From Symploca sp. SIO1C2 (lineage in GTDB: Bacteria > Cyanobacteriota > Cyanobacteriia > Cyanobacteriales > Coleofasciculaceae), in contig JAAHFP010000006.1 in NCBI GenBank assembly GCA_010672925.1, forward strand, positions 51,502 through 115,501: a stretch of DNA of 64,000 nt. Reading direction: 5' to 3'. Position numbers and translations under genes: made by a program. This document shows, piece by piece, positions 17,741-26,500 of this stretch; within the stretch, counting starts at the first letter, position 1; every line of letters begins with the position of its first letter. A model generated the notes under the pieces. That model saw nothing but the letters and a program-made list of their open reading frames with translations, made no database searches and was not told the DNA's origin.

Positions 17741-17784
17741 GGGGCGAAGCCCCTTGCAATCCCACGACTTGCATTACGTGGGAT
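17741..17784. repeat. Two adjacent hairpins upstream of S1
   Basis: GGGGC-GAA-GCCCC (17741-17753) is followed by ATCCCACG (17759-17766) and CGTGGGAT (17777-17784). They lie in the S1-A1 gap, between the S1 start and element E1. They could belong to the S1 leader transcript or to a small dispersed repeat; no partner copy was found here. Confidence 0.4.
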
Positions 17785-17837
17785 GAGCTTAATCTTTTGT
17801 GATATTTTCTCTAGCCTGTGAGCAAAGCTCCTCTCGA

Positions 17838-18003
17838 GGCATTCAACACTAGCTTAGTGGGAAGCTATCTCTTGGAGTAATCAAAAATCCCAACTTTTTA
17901 AGTTATAAAAATTGAATGATTTATCTGTAAAAAACATTAGTTTAATTTATAGTTAAGTTTTGTTATTTTTCTTTGATCAAGTGCTGTAAAAATTATTGTT
18001 TCC
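17838..18003 (+). promoter_or_regulatory. Element E1 upstream of sulfatase S1
   Basis: It shares AGCTTAGTGGGAAGCTATCT, then TTGGAGTAATCAAAAATCCC, then AACTTTTTAAGTTATA with six other copies. Its tail (CATTAGTTTAATTT and GTGCTGTAAAAATTATTG) also matches the sequence across the A1 start at 18255-18304, so E1 is a second copy of the A1 promoter region placed about 210 bp before S1. Candidate operator for an AraC paralogue. Confidence 0.65.
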
Positions 18004-18115
18004 TAATTTTGAATTTTGAATTTTGAATTATTTTTACCCCGATATGAGAACCGGATTTGGTATCAGCAGCCATCCCAACTAGCACGGATAGTTCTGGGAA
18101 CCCAAGCGTTTTAGA

Positions 18116-18173
18116 CGGGTGAACGAAATTTTCGTGGGATTTCCATTTAACCCGTTCCCGCGTCTCCGCGACG
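18116..18173 (-). repeat. Intergenic copy of the repeat found inside the kinase gene
   Basis: Read on the minus strand: GCGGAGACGCGGGAACGGG, then AAATGGAAATCCCACG, then AAAATTTCGTTCACCC. This matches 7060-7106 apart from a few bases and a short indel. A weaker piece (TCCCACCCAAAATTTCGTTC) lies at 38407-38426. Confidence 0.7.
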
Positions 18174-18176
18174 CCA

Positions 18177-18279
18177 TTTTAGTGGTAAGCTATCCCTTGG
18201 AGTAATCAAAAATCCCAACTTTTCAGCACATTTAAATTAAATAACTGATTTTTTAAAAACATTAGTTTTACTTATATTT
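18177..18279 (+). promoter_or_regulatory. Element E2, promoter region of regulator A1
   Basis: TTTTAGTGGTAAGCTATCCC, then TTGGAGTAATCAAAAATCCC, then AACTTTTCAG, then TTAAATTAAATAACTG. It ends with CATTAGTTTTACTTATAT directly before the A1 coding region. It is the closest relative of E1 and E3. Confidence 0.7.
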
Positions 18280-19326
18280 TTGTGGGGTGCTGCAAAAATA
18301 ACTTTTTTGATAGATGTGAACAATAGTCAAACTCCCCAGATTGAGAATAATCCTGGAACAGGTCATCATCAAATTATCTCCAAATCCTTTACGGATCTGG
18401 ATGGTTTCAAAGAGTTTTTTGAGTATCAAGGGAAGGAAATAATACAGCTGAGTCCCGGATCTCTTCAAGCTGATTTTTTGTCAATTCAGGTCGGTAACTT
18501 ATATTTCGTATGTAATCAGGCCAACCAAGGAGTTCAATTTTCCGGTGATGGGACAAAGGATTACATATCTTTTGCCATACTTTGGTCTGAGAAGGAAAAG
18601 GAATATTACTCCTTCCTTCACCCTATCGAGCCTCAAAGGACTATTTTTGGTTTCAAGAACACCGAAGCTCACGAAATATTTCCTCAAGGTGTAGCGTTGA
18701 CACATATTATTATCCCGGTCAAAACTTTTGATGCTTATGCAGACCAACTACAACGCCATGATCTAGACGATAATTTCCGGAGTAAAAATCATGTCAATGT
18801 CTTGCCAACTGGGATGAAGGAAATTAAAGATTACCTAAAACAATTGATTTGGCTAGCAGTCAACCAACCAACTTTTTTTCACCAACCTCATATTGAAGAA
18901 CTCGTTGCTGATGATTTCCTGCCTTTGTTGATTAGTAACATTCCTACCAAGTTAAATTCTAAGTGTTTCCTTAAACCTTCTCGAAGAGCAAAGTTAATTA
19001 TTCAAGCAGAGCAAAAAATGTTAACCAACCTAGAAAAACCTCTAACCTTAAAACAGCTAGCTCAAGATTTAGGGTCTAGCAGTTCTGCCTTATTGTATGG
19101 TTTTAAGGACTTATTTGGTATAAGTCCTATGCGCTATCTCAAGGTACAACGACTTAATGCAGTGCGACAACACCTGAAGGCAAGGGAACCAGAAAGTTGT
19201 ACTATAGCAGTCCTCGCTGGTCAATTTGGGTTCTACAGTCCATGTCATTTTACTAGAGATTACAAAGCCATGTTTGGGGAGTTGCCTTCAGAGACTTTGC
19301 ATAAGGATGGTTTTCTTTGCCGCTAA
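18280..19326 (+). CDS. AraC-family regulator A1
   Basis: The protein has up to 348 residues. The frame opens with TTG at 18280; TTG at 18307 or GTG at 18316 (VNNSQTP) matches the A3 start better, so the start is uncertain. The N-terminal ~220 residues form a sensor domain shared with A2 and A3 (ISKSFTDLDGFKEFF, LQADFLSIQVG, QRTIFGF, QLQRHDLDDNF), resembling the AraC-binding-like domain of ArgR/FeaR-type regulators. The C-terminal ~100 residues carry two HTH motifs (LTLKQLAQDLGSSSSALLYG; IAVLAGQFGFYSPCHFTRDY, then FGELPSE), the AraC/XylS signature. It is divergent from S1 with E1 and E2 between them, so it is a likely local activator. The ligand is unknown; by context it could be a sulfated compound (inference). 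Confidence 0.85.
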   Translation: MWGAAKITFLIDVNNSQTPQIENNPGTGHHQIISKSFTDLDGFKEFFEYQGKEIIQLSPGSLQADFLSIQVGNLYFVCNQANQGVQFSGDGTKDYISFAILWSEKEKEYYSFLHPIEPQRTIFGFKNTEAHEIFPQGVALTHIIIPVKTFDAYADQLQRHDLDDNFRSKNHVNVLPTGMKEIKDYLKQLIWLAVNQPTFFHQPHIEELVADDFLPLLISNIPTKLNSKCFLKPSRRAKLIIQAEQKMLTNLEKPLTLKQLAQDLGSSSSALLYGFKDLFGISPMRYLKVQRLNAVRQHLKAREPESCTIAVLAGQFGFYSPCHFTRDYKAMFGELPSETLHKDGFLCR

Positions 19327-19354
19327 TATCGAGCCAATTTGGGGATGGGTCGGG

Positions 19355-19394
19355 GAGTCTATCGCCTGATGGTCTTTGAACGGGCGATAGACTC
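19355..19394. terminator. Hairpin between convergent A1 and the alkylsulfatase-like gene
   Basis: GAGTCTATCGCC (19355-19366) pairs perfectly with GGCGATAGACTC (19383-19394) around a 16-nt loop. It lies 29 bp after the A1 stop and 47 bp before the 3' end of the convergent gene, which suits a bidirectional terminator. No strong T tract is present. Confidence 0.55.
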
Positions 19395-19440
19395 TGTACT
19401 ATTTACCTAACAGTGAATACTGTGGATGAGTACCATACAG

Positions 19441-21393
19441 CTACAGATCGCGGTTGTCCGGATACATGGGAATTACCGCAAATTCATCAAAAACGCTCAA
19501 AAGTTCTTGAGCTGGACCTGTGGTAGACGAACTATTTGCCAAGAACTCATCAACTCCAATTTCCCCCCTGTAGTACGCTGCAAAATTATCGCCTAATGTT
19601 TCAACGGAAGCATCAATTGCTTGGTAATACTCGTCTGGTTTGGGGATAAACTCAGCGATGCTATTGCGGATGTGCAATGCCGATCGATTCCCGTCAATGT
19701 TGAATTCGAGGACACCTGCAACACCAGTCGCCAGCTCTGGAGCAATACGAATGCGAAGGCGATCGACCGCCTCAGCAGGATTTTCGGTGACCCATTCTGT
19801 CGGTTCAATATCTGTGAGGGAGATGGCAATCTTCCTCTCCAAGTTCAATGCCGCACCAATGTAGAAGTTACGCACGATGGCTCCAGGGCTCATCTGCCCC
19901 AGTTGTCGGAACACATCAGCCAATGCCTGACGATAGGTGTCGTTGTTAGGTACAGCGTAATAGAGATTGACTGCCAGTTCCTTTGCCCAAAGGTATTCAC
20001 TTTGGTCCATCGCAGCCGTGTAAGCCGCCATAACATTCTCTTCCCCACCGCTCAGTTGGATGAGATAATCCGCGTAAACAGCCCGTGGGAGGCTGTGGAT
20101 GTCCTCCGCGTAGCCAGAAAACCAGCCATGATTGAAGGTGGGTTGGGCGGCAGGGTAGGTATCGAACTGGCCATAGAATTCATTGACAAAGGGGCTTTGT
20201 AACAACGAGTCCGGCATTGACATGTGATGAGTTAGCTCATCGGGTCGCACGCCTTGTGCTGTCAGGCGTAAAGACTGGTCATTGATGAATCTCATCATGT
20301 CCATCAGGCTCGTGACTGCGTCAAAGCATTTCTCTTTGCTAATGATAGGGTTTCCTCCGGAACTCACGGGCAAGATAATATCAGGCTGAAGATCTCGGAT
20401 TGTTTTCAACGCTGCAATCCAATCTTGGGGCGGACGGTGTCGATCGCCGCGCAGGGTGTACAAGTTATTTTGAGGCCAGACAACGTTATCGATCACAATC
20501 CCGTAGCCATTGTAGTTCGGTAGCCATATGGTCAAAGTGTCCTCAGTGTCGGTGATTGCATGGAAGAATTGCATCTCAATCCCTTCTACTGTCAATGTCT
20601 CACCATCTGCAACTTCTGTGTCCGCCGGAATCCATGCGCTCTCTGCACCAACTACAAAAGTCTGAGGGACAAGCATGGCATCCCGACCAATCTCGGGTAA
20701 ATTGGCACCAAACTGGATCTTGGCACGGGCATCCAGATAGGGTCCCAGTTCTGAGATGTTTGGGTTGGCAAAGCCGGTGCTATTCTTGACAATCTCATTG
20801 CTATCGGGGTGCGCGATGATCATCGTTGGTACGTCTCCATCTAGCAAAGTCTCGGTTCCTTTTGGATAGTGGGCGTGATCGTAGATGACGGCACCAATCG
20901 GCAGGTCAGAGATTTCTTGACGGATAACCTCCCGGAAGAGCTGACCATCCTCAGCACTCTCACCCGTGGAGACAGCGATGAGAGTGTTATTGTCGCTCTT
21001 AATCACCACTGATCCGTAAGGCTTACCACTTAAGATCCAAACGCCATCTACGACTTCAATGACATCGACTTCGGAGCCTATCCGCGAGATTGGCGCTGCG
21101 CGAAGTATGGACGTGGCGTTGCCAACGGCTTCATTCAGAGGCGATGTTGTGGGTTCAAAATCAGGGTTATTGTTGTAATACTGCCAACTGGTGGGGACGA
21201 TCGGCCCTGATTCGGACAACTCTAAGCTACTAAAATCAAAGTTTTTTGGGGAGAAGTCGCCTGTATAAGCGTATGCCCTAGGGGGACTATTACTGACCAT
21301 AATTAAGGTCAAGATCAGGATGGCAACCATGAAACGGCTTAGTTTAGAAAAAATCCTAGAACCGCTAGTGCCACTAGATTGATTCAGTGTCAT
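19441..21393 (-). CDS. Alkylsulfatase-like MBL-fold protein with incomplete metal site, exported
   Basis: The protein has 650 residues with a signal peptide (FMVAILILTLIMVSNSPPRAYA). It has the architecture of linear alkylsulfatases (SdsA1 type): an MBL-fold domain about 90-370, a dimerisation domain (FNHGWFSGYAEDIHSLPRA; DVFRQLGQMSPGAIVRNFYI), and an SCP-like C-terminal domain (LRIRIAPELATGVAGVLEF). In active enzymes the HXHXDH motif binds zinc; here the line reads DHAHYPKGTE, keeping two His but losing Asp and His. The later His-rich ligand segment near SHHWP in SdsA1 reads SSGGNP. The substrate-side NLYTLRG is kept. Either the metal site is rearranged or it is a pseudoenzyme. It lies 99 bp downstream of S2 on the same strand, so probably an operon. 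It converges with A1. Confidence 0.75.
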   Translation of the reverse strand: MTLNQSSGTSGSRIFSKLSRFMVAILILTLIMVSNSPPRAYAYTGDFSPKNFDFSSLELSESGPIVPTSWQYYNNNPDFEPTTSPLNEAVGNATSILRAAPISRIGSEVDVIEVVDGVWILSGKPYGSVVIKSDNNTLIAVSTGESAEDGQLFREVIRQEISDLPIGAVIYDHAHYPKGTETLLDGDVPTMIIAHPDSNEIVKNSTGFANPNISELGPYLDARAKIQFGANLPEIGRDAMLVPQTFVVGAESAWIPADTEVADGETLTVEGIEMQFFHAITDTEDTLTIWLPNYNGYGIVIDNVVWPQNNLYTLRGDRHRPPQDWIAALKTIRDLQPDIILPVSSGGNPIISKEKCFDAVTSLMDMMRFINDQSLRLTAQGVRPDELTHHMSMPDSLLQSPFVNEFYGQFDTYPAAQPTFNHGWFSGYAEDIHSLPRAVYADYLIQLSGGEENVMAAYTAAMDQSEYLWAKELAVNLYYAVPNNDTYRQALADVFRQLGQMSPGAIVRNFYIGAALNLERKIAISLTDIEPTEWVTENPAEAVDRLRIRIAPELATGVAGVLEFNIDGNRSALHIRNSIAEFIPKPDEYYQAIDASVETLGDNFAAYYRGEIGVDEFLANSSSTTGPAQELLSVFDEFAVIPMYPDNRDL

Positions 21394-21394
21394 G

Positions 21395-21425
21395 GGGGTA
21401 AAACCTCGTAAAAGGGGTTAACACA
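21395..21425 (-). promoter_or_regulatory. Conserved leader before the alkylsulfatase-like gene
   Basis: On the minus strand GTTAACCCCTTTTACGAGG precedes the ATG at 21393. Almost the same leader (GTTAACCCCTTTTAGGAGG) precedes S4 and the S4-like remnant at 38.28 kb, and in those two it holds a consensus AGGAGG ribosome site. Here that site is weakened to ACGAGG. Confidence 0.5.
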
Positions 21426-21492
21426 ATCTGTCGAACTTAGCTTAGTAAGTTAATCAAACCGTTCAGAATTTTGATACGGTTTGATTCGGGTT

Positions 21493-23973
21493 CTAGTCGA
21501 AATAATTTCGGACTATTTTTCTCGACTTTCCTGACTCGTCTTCTGGCTCAATATGAACAGTTACCTTTTCAATGGAGTCATTAAAGGTATAGGTTGGCTT
21601 GTAAGCTTCTGAGACAGGAGATTGAGTATCTTGACCCACATCAAAAAACTCAAGACCAAAGGAAGCAGGAACGGTTTTAGAAATTTCTGCCTCGCCAATC
21701 AATTCGTCATTCAGGAAAAGTTGTCCCGTTCCGGTGTAATCTCCTTTCTCGGTAAACTTGTAGGTTACTTGGGATTTTCCGGTGGGAACCAAAATATCGG
21801 GGTTAATCTTGAATCGTTCAAAACCTAAGTAGTTGTACTCATAAGCCAACTTATTATTTTCATTGATGTATAGAGTGTAGCCTCCTCCGGAGCCTCCATG
21901 AGCGACCAGTACCCCCTCAGAATCAGGATGCTCCCGATCTAGATAAACATCAATGGTATAGGAGGTACCAAAAGTATTCGGGGCAAGGGCTTGATGGAGA
22001 GGTGACATCCCTTGATAGAAAGTAAAGTCAGTTTTTTCTCCACCTAATTCCTTATTCTGAAGATCAATAAGTTCGGCGGTTTCCCGATCGTCTAAGGGAT
22101 AAACCTTGTATTTTTTGGCTTGTTTCACAAATAGAGCTTTCATCTGTTGCAACTTCTTGGGGTTTTCGGTTGCCAAATCATGGGATTCTGAGAAGTCTTC
22201 TGCCAAGTTATAAAGCTCCCAAGTATCTTTGCCAAACTTCCCTTTATGTCCATCAGGGATACTGCCAAGTAGGGTAGTATGTGCAGTTACAGCTTTCCAA
22301 CCATCTTGATAAACTGCTCGGTTTGCTTTGTTTTCCCAATACTGAACCTTATGGGTACTATCGGCATCAGCATTTTTGAAAGAGTCATAAAAACTTTCCC
22401 CAGCCAAAGGTTGCTGTACATATTCATTAAAAGTTTTAGGCAACTCAATCTTTAGAAGATCAAACAGTGTTGGCACAATATCGGTAACGTATTGCCATTG
22501 GGGACGAATCGCACCTGGATCGGGAATCTCAGCAGGCCAATGTACAATAAAGGGAACCCGAATACCACCTTCATGGGGAAAGCGTTTTGCCCACTGGAAG
22601 GGTGTATTGTAAGCTAATGACCAACCCCAAGGAACGTGGGGTTCACTACGGACGGTGCCAATGTCATCTTGATGTTCTATATTGTAATCAACGTCGGTAG
22701 GAATTCCATTGAAATAAGTCAGTTCGTTGAGAGTACCATATTCACTTCCTTCTGAACTGGCACCGTTATCGGAAAGAACCATAATTAATGTGTTATCAAG
22801 TTGATCGATAGAGTCAAGATAGTCAACTAAACGACCTATTTGAGCATCAACATGGGTCATAAAACCCGCATAGTTTTCCATGAAAGTGGTAAACAACTGC
22901 TTTTCATCCTCATCCAAGGAAAGCCACCTTGGATTTTCTGGATGTCTTGCTGTGAGTTGAGTATCTTCTGGAACAATCCCCAATTCTTTCTGTTTTTTGA
23001 GAATTTTACGCCGTTCTACATCGTACCCTTGATCGAAGTGATCCTCATAGATATCCCGATAAAACTCAGGAGTATGATGGGGAGAATGCACTGCACCAAA
23101 GGCAAGATACATAAAATAGGGGCGTTCTGGATCGCTGGACTCTAGGTCTTTGATATAACCAATCGCGTTATCTACTAAATCTTCACTCAGGTGATAGCCT
23201 TCTTCGGGAGACTTAGGTGCTTGTACGCGAGTGGTGTCTCGATAAAGTTCCGGGTAATACTGATTGGTTTCACCACCGAGAAAGCCGTAGAAATGGTCAA
23301 ATCCTTTACCTGTAGGCCATTGATCAAAGTGTCCCGTCGCCGGATTCACCGCCCAAGTTGGGGTCAAATGCCATTTACCTAGAGCAAATGTGGTATATCC
23401 GGAGGGTTTCAACAATGCAGGTAGCATGGCTGCACTGGAAGGAATGGAACCACTCTTATTCGGATAGCCATTGGAAATTTCTGGAATCCCTGCCATACCT
23501 ACTGTATGAGGATTACGTCCTGTCAATAAAGCTGCACGAGTCGGGGAACACACTGGAGTGACATGAAAGTTGTTATAGCGCAAACCATTATTGGCAAGGT
23601 GATCCAAGTGAGGGGTTTGAATACGACCCCCATAGGAACCTAATCCAGCAAAACCCGCATCATCAATAACAATAGTCAAGATATTGGGGGCTCCGGGCTG
23701 AGGTTTTGGGGCTTCAAAATAGTCTGGGGTAGAATTTTCTGCTTTGTAGCGAATTTCCCCATCCCAGGGTTGGTCGGTGTACTGAATTTCTGCATCGGTG
23801 CAGATTTCCTCAGCTAGTGCTAAGGATGGTATTGAGACAAACAAACAAACCATCGTTAGGGCGAGAATTGCTTGCTGTCTTTTTGTTGACAATAAACTCG
23901 ATAGTTTTGTGAAGAAGAGGGAAGTAGCGATCGCAACTACTAACATCCCTCTCCAAATTCGATTCAAATTCAT
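21493..23973 (-). CDS. Sulfatase S2, Cys-type arylsulfatase, exported
   Basis: The protein has 826 residues. The N-terminus carries one long hydrophobic signal region, probably cleaved after SLALA near 54; two hydrophobic stretches (12-22 and 36-50) make the start uncertain. The metal-site motif is ILTIVIDDAGFAG near 98-110. The formylglycine site is C142 in CSPTRAALLTG. Other catalytic motifs are ALGKWHLTP, FMYLAFGAVHSPH and LSDNGASSEG. A beta-rich C-terminal domain (VLVAHGGSGGGYTLYI) follows. It is divergent from regulator A2 with only 202 bp and one element (E3) between them, the most compact form of the module. The alkylsulfatase-like gene follows 99 bp downstream. Confidence 0.92.
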   Translation of the reverse strand: MNLNRIWRGMLVVAIATSLFFTKLSSLLSTKRQQAILALTMVCLFVSIPSLALAEEICTDAEIQYTDQPWDGEIRYKAENSTPDYFEAPKPQPGAPNILTIVIDDAGFAGLGSYGGRIQTPHLDHLANNGLRYNNFHVTPVCSPTRAALLTGRNPHTVGMAGIPEISNGYPNKSGSIPSSAAMLPALLKPSGYTTFALGKWHLTPTWAVNPATGHFDQWPTGKGFDHFYGFLGGETNQYYPELYRDTTRVQAPKSPEEGYHLSEDLVDNAIGYIKDLESSDPERPYFMYLAFGAVHSPHHTPEFYRDIYEDHFDQGYDVERRKILKKQKELGIVPEDTQLTARHPENPRWLSLDEDEKQLFTTFMENYAGFMTHVDAQIGRLVDYLDSIDQLDNTLIMVLSDNGASSEGSEYGTLNELTYFNGIPTDVDYNIEHQDDIGTVRSEPHVPWGWSLAYNTPFQWAKRFPHEGGIRVPFIVHWPAEIPDPGAIRPQWQYVTDIVPTLFDLLKIELPKTFNEYVQQPLAGESFYDSFKNADADSTHKVQYWENKANRAVYQDGWKAVTAHTTLLGSIPDGHKGKFGKDTWELYNLAEDFSESHDLATENPKKLQQMKALFVKQAKKYKVYPLDDRETAELIDLQNKELGGEKTDFTFYQGMSPLHQALAPNTFGTSYTIDVYLDREHPDSEGVLVAHGGSGGGYTLYINENNKLAYEYNYLGFERFKINPDILVPTGKSQVTYKFTEKGDYTGTGQLFLNDELIGEAEISKTVPASFGLEFFDVGQDTQSPVSEAYKPTYTFNDSIEKVTVHIEPEDESGKSRKIVRNYFD

Positions 23974-24057
23974 CGGTAAAACCTGAGCAATAAAAGTAAA
24001 GCCTTAACCCAGGCAGAGTGAGTCATGTCCACTCTGCTGTGCTATGGGGTAACTCAA

Positions 24058-24175
24058 GGCATTCAACATCAATTTAGTGGTAAGCTATCTCTGGGAATAA
24101 TCAAAAATTCTCACTTTCTCAACCATAGAAATTAAATAATTATTCTTTTGGAGAAATTAGTTTTACTAATATAAG
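24058..24175 (+). promoter_or_regulatory. Element E3 between S2 and A2
   Basis: GGCATTCAACATCAATTTAG, then TGGTAAGCTATCTCTGGGAA, then TAATCAAAAATTCTCACTTT, then ATAGAAATTAAATAAT, ending TTAGTTTTACTAATATAAG right at the A2 ATG. It is a single copy in a 202-bp divergent gap, so it probably shows the original arrangement of the module. Confidence 0.7.
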
Positions 24176-25210
24176 ATGCAAGAAATGGCTCTTGTGGTAA
24201 ATGCAAAAAGTGATAACACTTTCCAAGCTGAGGATAATTCTAGAGCGAGCAATCATAAAATTATCTCCAAATCCTTTACAGATGTAGATGGTTTCAAAGA
24301 GTTTTTTAAGTATAAAAATAAGGAAATAATACAACTCACTCCCGGTTCTCTTCAAGCTGAGTTTTTGTCGATTCAGGTTGGTGACATATTTTTTATATTT
24401 AATCAGGTGAACCAAGGGTTTCAATTTTCCGGTGATGGTACAAAGGGATGCATCTCTTTTGCGATAGTTTGGTCTGATAATGAAAGGGAATATTACTCCT
24501 TCCGCCACCCTCTCAAACCTCAAAGGACTGTTTTTGGTTTCTATAACACCGAAGCACACGCAATATTTCCTCAAGGTGGAGCATTGACACACATTATGAT
24601 GCCTGCTAAAACTTTTCATGCTTATGCAAACCAACTACAACGCCACGATCTAGACGATAATTTCCGGAGGAAAAATCATGTGAATTTGTTACCAACTGGG
24701 ATGAAGGAAATTAAAGATTACCTGAAACAACTTATTTGGTTAGCAGTCAACAAACCTACATTCTTAAACAAACCTCATATTGCAAAACTAGTTGCTGATG
24801 ATTTCCTGCCTTTGTTGATTAGTAACATTCCCACTAAATTGAATTCCCAATGTTTCCTTAAACCTTCTCGACGAGTTAAGTTGATTGCCCAAGCGGAGCA
24901 AAAGATGTTAACCAACTTAGAAAAACCCCTAACCTTAAAACAGCTAGCTCAAGATTTAGAGTCTAGCGTTCCTGCCTTATCCAATGGTTTTAAGGATTTA
25001 TTTGGCTTGAGTCCTATGCGCTATCTCAAGGTGCAACGACTTAATGCAGTACGACAACACCTGAAGGCAAGGGAACCAGAAAGTTGTACTATAGCAGTCC
25101 TCGCTGGTCAATTTGGGTTCTACAGTCCATGTCATTTTACTAGAGATTACAAAGCTATGTTTGGAGAGTTGCCTTCAGAGACTTTGCATAAGACAGCAAA
25201 AGTAGTTTAA
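24176..25210 (+). CDS. AraC-family regulator A2
   Basis: The protein has 344 residues, starting with ATG at 24176 or the ATG 9 bp later (MALVVNAKS). The sensor half (ISKSFTDVDGFKEFFKYK, LQAEFLSIQVGDIFF, QRTVFGFYNTEAH) and the HTH half (LTLKQLAQDLESSVPALSNG; VLAGQFGFYSPCHFTRDYKA) are close to A1. The DNA of the last ~150 bp is almost identical between A1 and A2, which points to recent duplication or gene conversion. It is divergent from S2 across E3 and is the likely regulator of the S2-alkylsulfatase-like operon (inference). The 212-bp gap after it shows no gene. Confidence 0.87.
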   Translation: MQEMALVVNAKSDNTFQAEDNSRASNHKIISKSFTDVDGFKEFFKYKNKEIIQLTPGSLQAEFLSIQVGDIFFIFNQVNQGFQFSGDGTKGCISFAIVWSDNEREYYSFRHPLKPQRTVFGFYNTEAHAIFPQGGALTHIMMPAKTFHAYANQLQRHDLDDNFRRKNHVNLLPTGMKEIKDYLKQLIWLAVNKPTFLNKPHIAKLVADDFLPLLISNIPTKLNSQCFLKPSRRVKLIAQAEQKMLTNLEKPLTLKQLAQDLESSVPALSNGFKDLFGLSPMRYLKVQRLNAVRQHLKAREPESCTIAVLAGQFGFYSPCHFTRDYKAMFGELPSETLHKTAKVV

Positions 25211-25422
25211 GGATCGATGAGCTTACAATCGCAATCAAACCAAATGAGTCGGGTGCGGCTAGAGCATCGATTCAGTAATCATAAAATCGAACGTGCAGAG
25301 GAGCAGAGGAGAGCTGAAAATATTAATTTTTCGTTTCTCAATTTGTCAACTTTTATTACTGAATCAGTGTTCTAGTACTATACAAATTAAATGCGTAGCA
25401 GCTTAGAGCATAGATTCCTGAA

Positions 25423-25980
25423 TTATCGCTGTTGGGTCATGGCAATAACAGCTTCCACAGTAATGTCTGAGATCTCGCCAAGGGTGGGGAGTATGTCCTT
25501 GTTGGCATAAACAATTGGCAGCTCTTCATTTTCCCAAACCCAGATTTGCTTTCGCTGAATATCAATGAGCCAAGCCAGCTGTGTCCCGTTACTTAAACAG
25601 TGTAGAATTTTGTTTTGTAAATTAATGGTGCTTTGATCAGGGGAGCGAATTTCAATTAACCAGTCCGGTGAACCTTGCAGTGGACCATCTTCTTCTGAAA
25701 GGCGATCGCTCCTAACAATGGTAATATCGGGTACGGGAGACAAGGGGGGCACGATGCATCGGAGCTCCTGAATAGCTTCGTAAGTTTGAGTTTGGCTATT
25801 GATAGTGTTAACAAGATTACGTTGGAGGCGGGAATGAAACAGCGTTGGCATGGGCTTTTGCTGTGGATGTCCATGGATGAACTCCCAGGCAGGAGAGGTT
25901 TCAATGTTGGGTTGCTCAAGAAAAGTGTCTAAGGAACTAGTGAGGGTAAGAGACTGCATAGTTACCTGAGAAGCACCCAC
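25423..25980 (-). CDS. Uma2-family (DUF820) putative restriction-type nuclease
   Basis: The protein has up to 185 residues; Met8 (25959, MQSLTLTSSLDTFLEQP) is the usual kind of start for the family. The PD-(D/E)XK-like core shows as VPDITIVRSDR, then PDWLIEIRSPDQS and NKILHCLSNGTQLAWLID. The second acidic-x-Lys position reads EIR, so nuclease activity is uncertain. These genes are abundant in filamentous cyanobacteria, their role is unknown, and they often sit beside mobile repeats. It lies within the sulfatase island but shows no obvious link to it. Confidence 0.8.
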   Translation of the reverse strand: MGASQVTMQSLTLTSSLDTFLEQPNIETSPAWEFIHGHPQQKPMPTLFHSRLQRNLVNTINSQTQTYEAIQELRCIVPPLSPVPDITIVRSDRLSEEDGPLQGSPDWLIEIRSPDQSTINLQNKILHCLSNGTQLAWLIDIQRKQIWVWENEELPIVYANKDILPTLGEISDITVEAVIAMTQQR

Positions 25981-26159
25981 CGAAGGCGCAATGTATTTTT
26001 CTTTATTTTATAACTCACCGTTGGCCTATTTGGAAATAAGGTGCGTCAAAAGTGGGAAATTTTGAGGGATTTGTGGACTTAACGGTAGTAATTTGGGGTT
26101 GTTTATCCACCAGAACTTTAGTGGAAGTAACTCGATTATACCAAATCTGCTTAGACTTG

Positions 26160-26291
26160 GAGGTCATTTTTACCACAAAGGAACAAAGTACACAAAGGGA
26201 ATATGCGATCGCGATCACAATAATCCTTACTATATAAGCATTCTTAATTCTTAATTCTTAATTCTTAATTCCGCGCAGCGGCGATCGCCTC
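26160..26291. repeat. R1 dispersed repeat, partial copy with TTCTTAA tandem
   Basis: It starts GAGGTCATTTTTACCACAAA and GGAACAAAGTACACAAAGGG, then runs through CTTACTATATAAGCATTC, about four copies of TTAATTC and CCGCGCAGCGGCGATCGC. The same combination is inside the copy at 35301. The rest of the 520-bp gap (25981-26500) shows no gene. Confidence 0.65.
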
Positions 26292-26451
26292 TATACTGGC
26301 GGTGATTCATTGTACTAAAAATAGATTAACTTATCCTAAGAATCTTACATTAATTTGCATCATCAGTAGTCATTTTTAGACTCACTTAAATTATGATCAT
26401 TTTGTTTAAACTATCAGCAAGATTACCAGTTAATTCTTCTCAAGCAATAAG

Positions 26452-26470
26452 GGTGGGCATTACCCACCCC
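26452..26470 (-). terminator. Hairpin after sulfatase S3
   Basis: GGGTGGG-CATTA-CCCACCC, 30 bp downstream of the S3 stop. Read in the S3 direction it is followed by TTATTGCTTG, a weak T-rich tail. It is a fair candidate for the S3 terminator. Confidence 0.55.
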
Positions 26471-26500
26471 GTAACTAAATCCCTTTACATCAGCATTCTT

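Noticed and set aside
19621..20202. 193-codon plus-strand frame inside the alkylsulfatase-like gene
   Set aside because: Antisense shadow with no recognisable domain.
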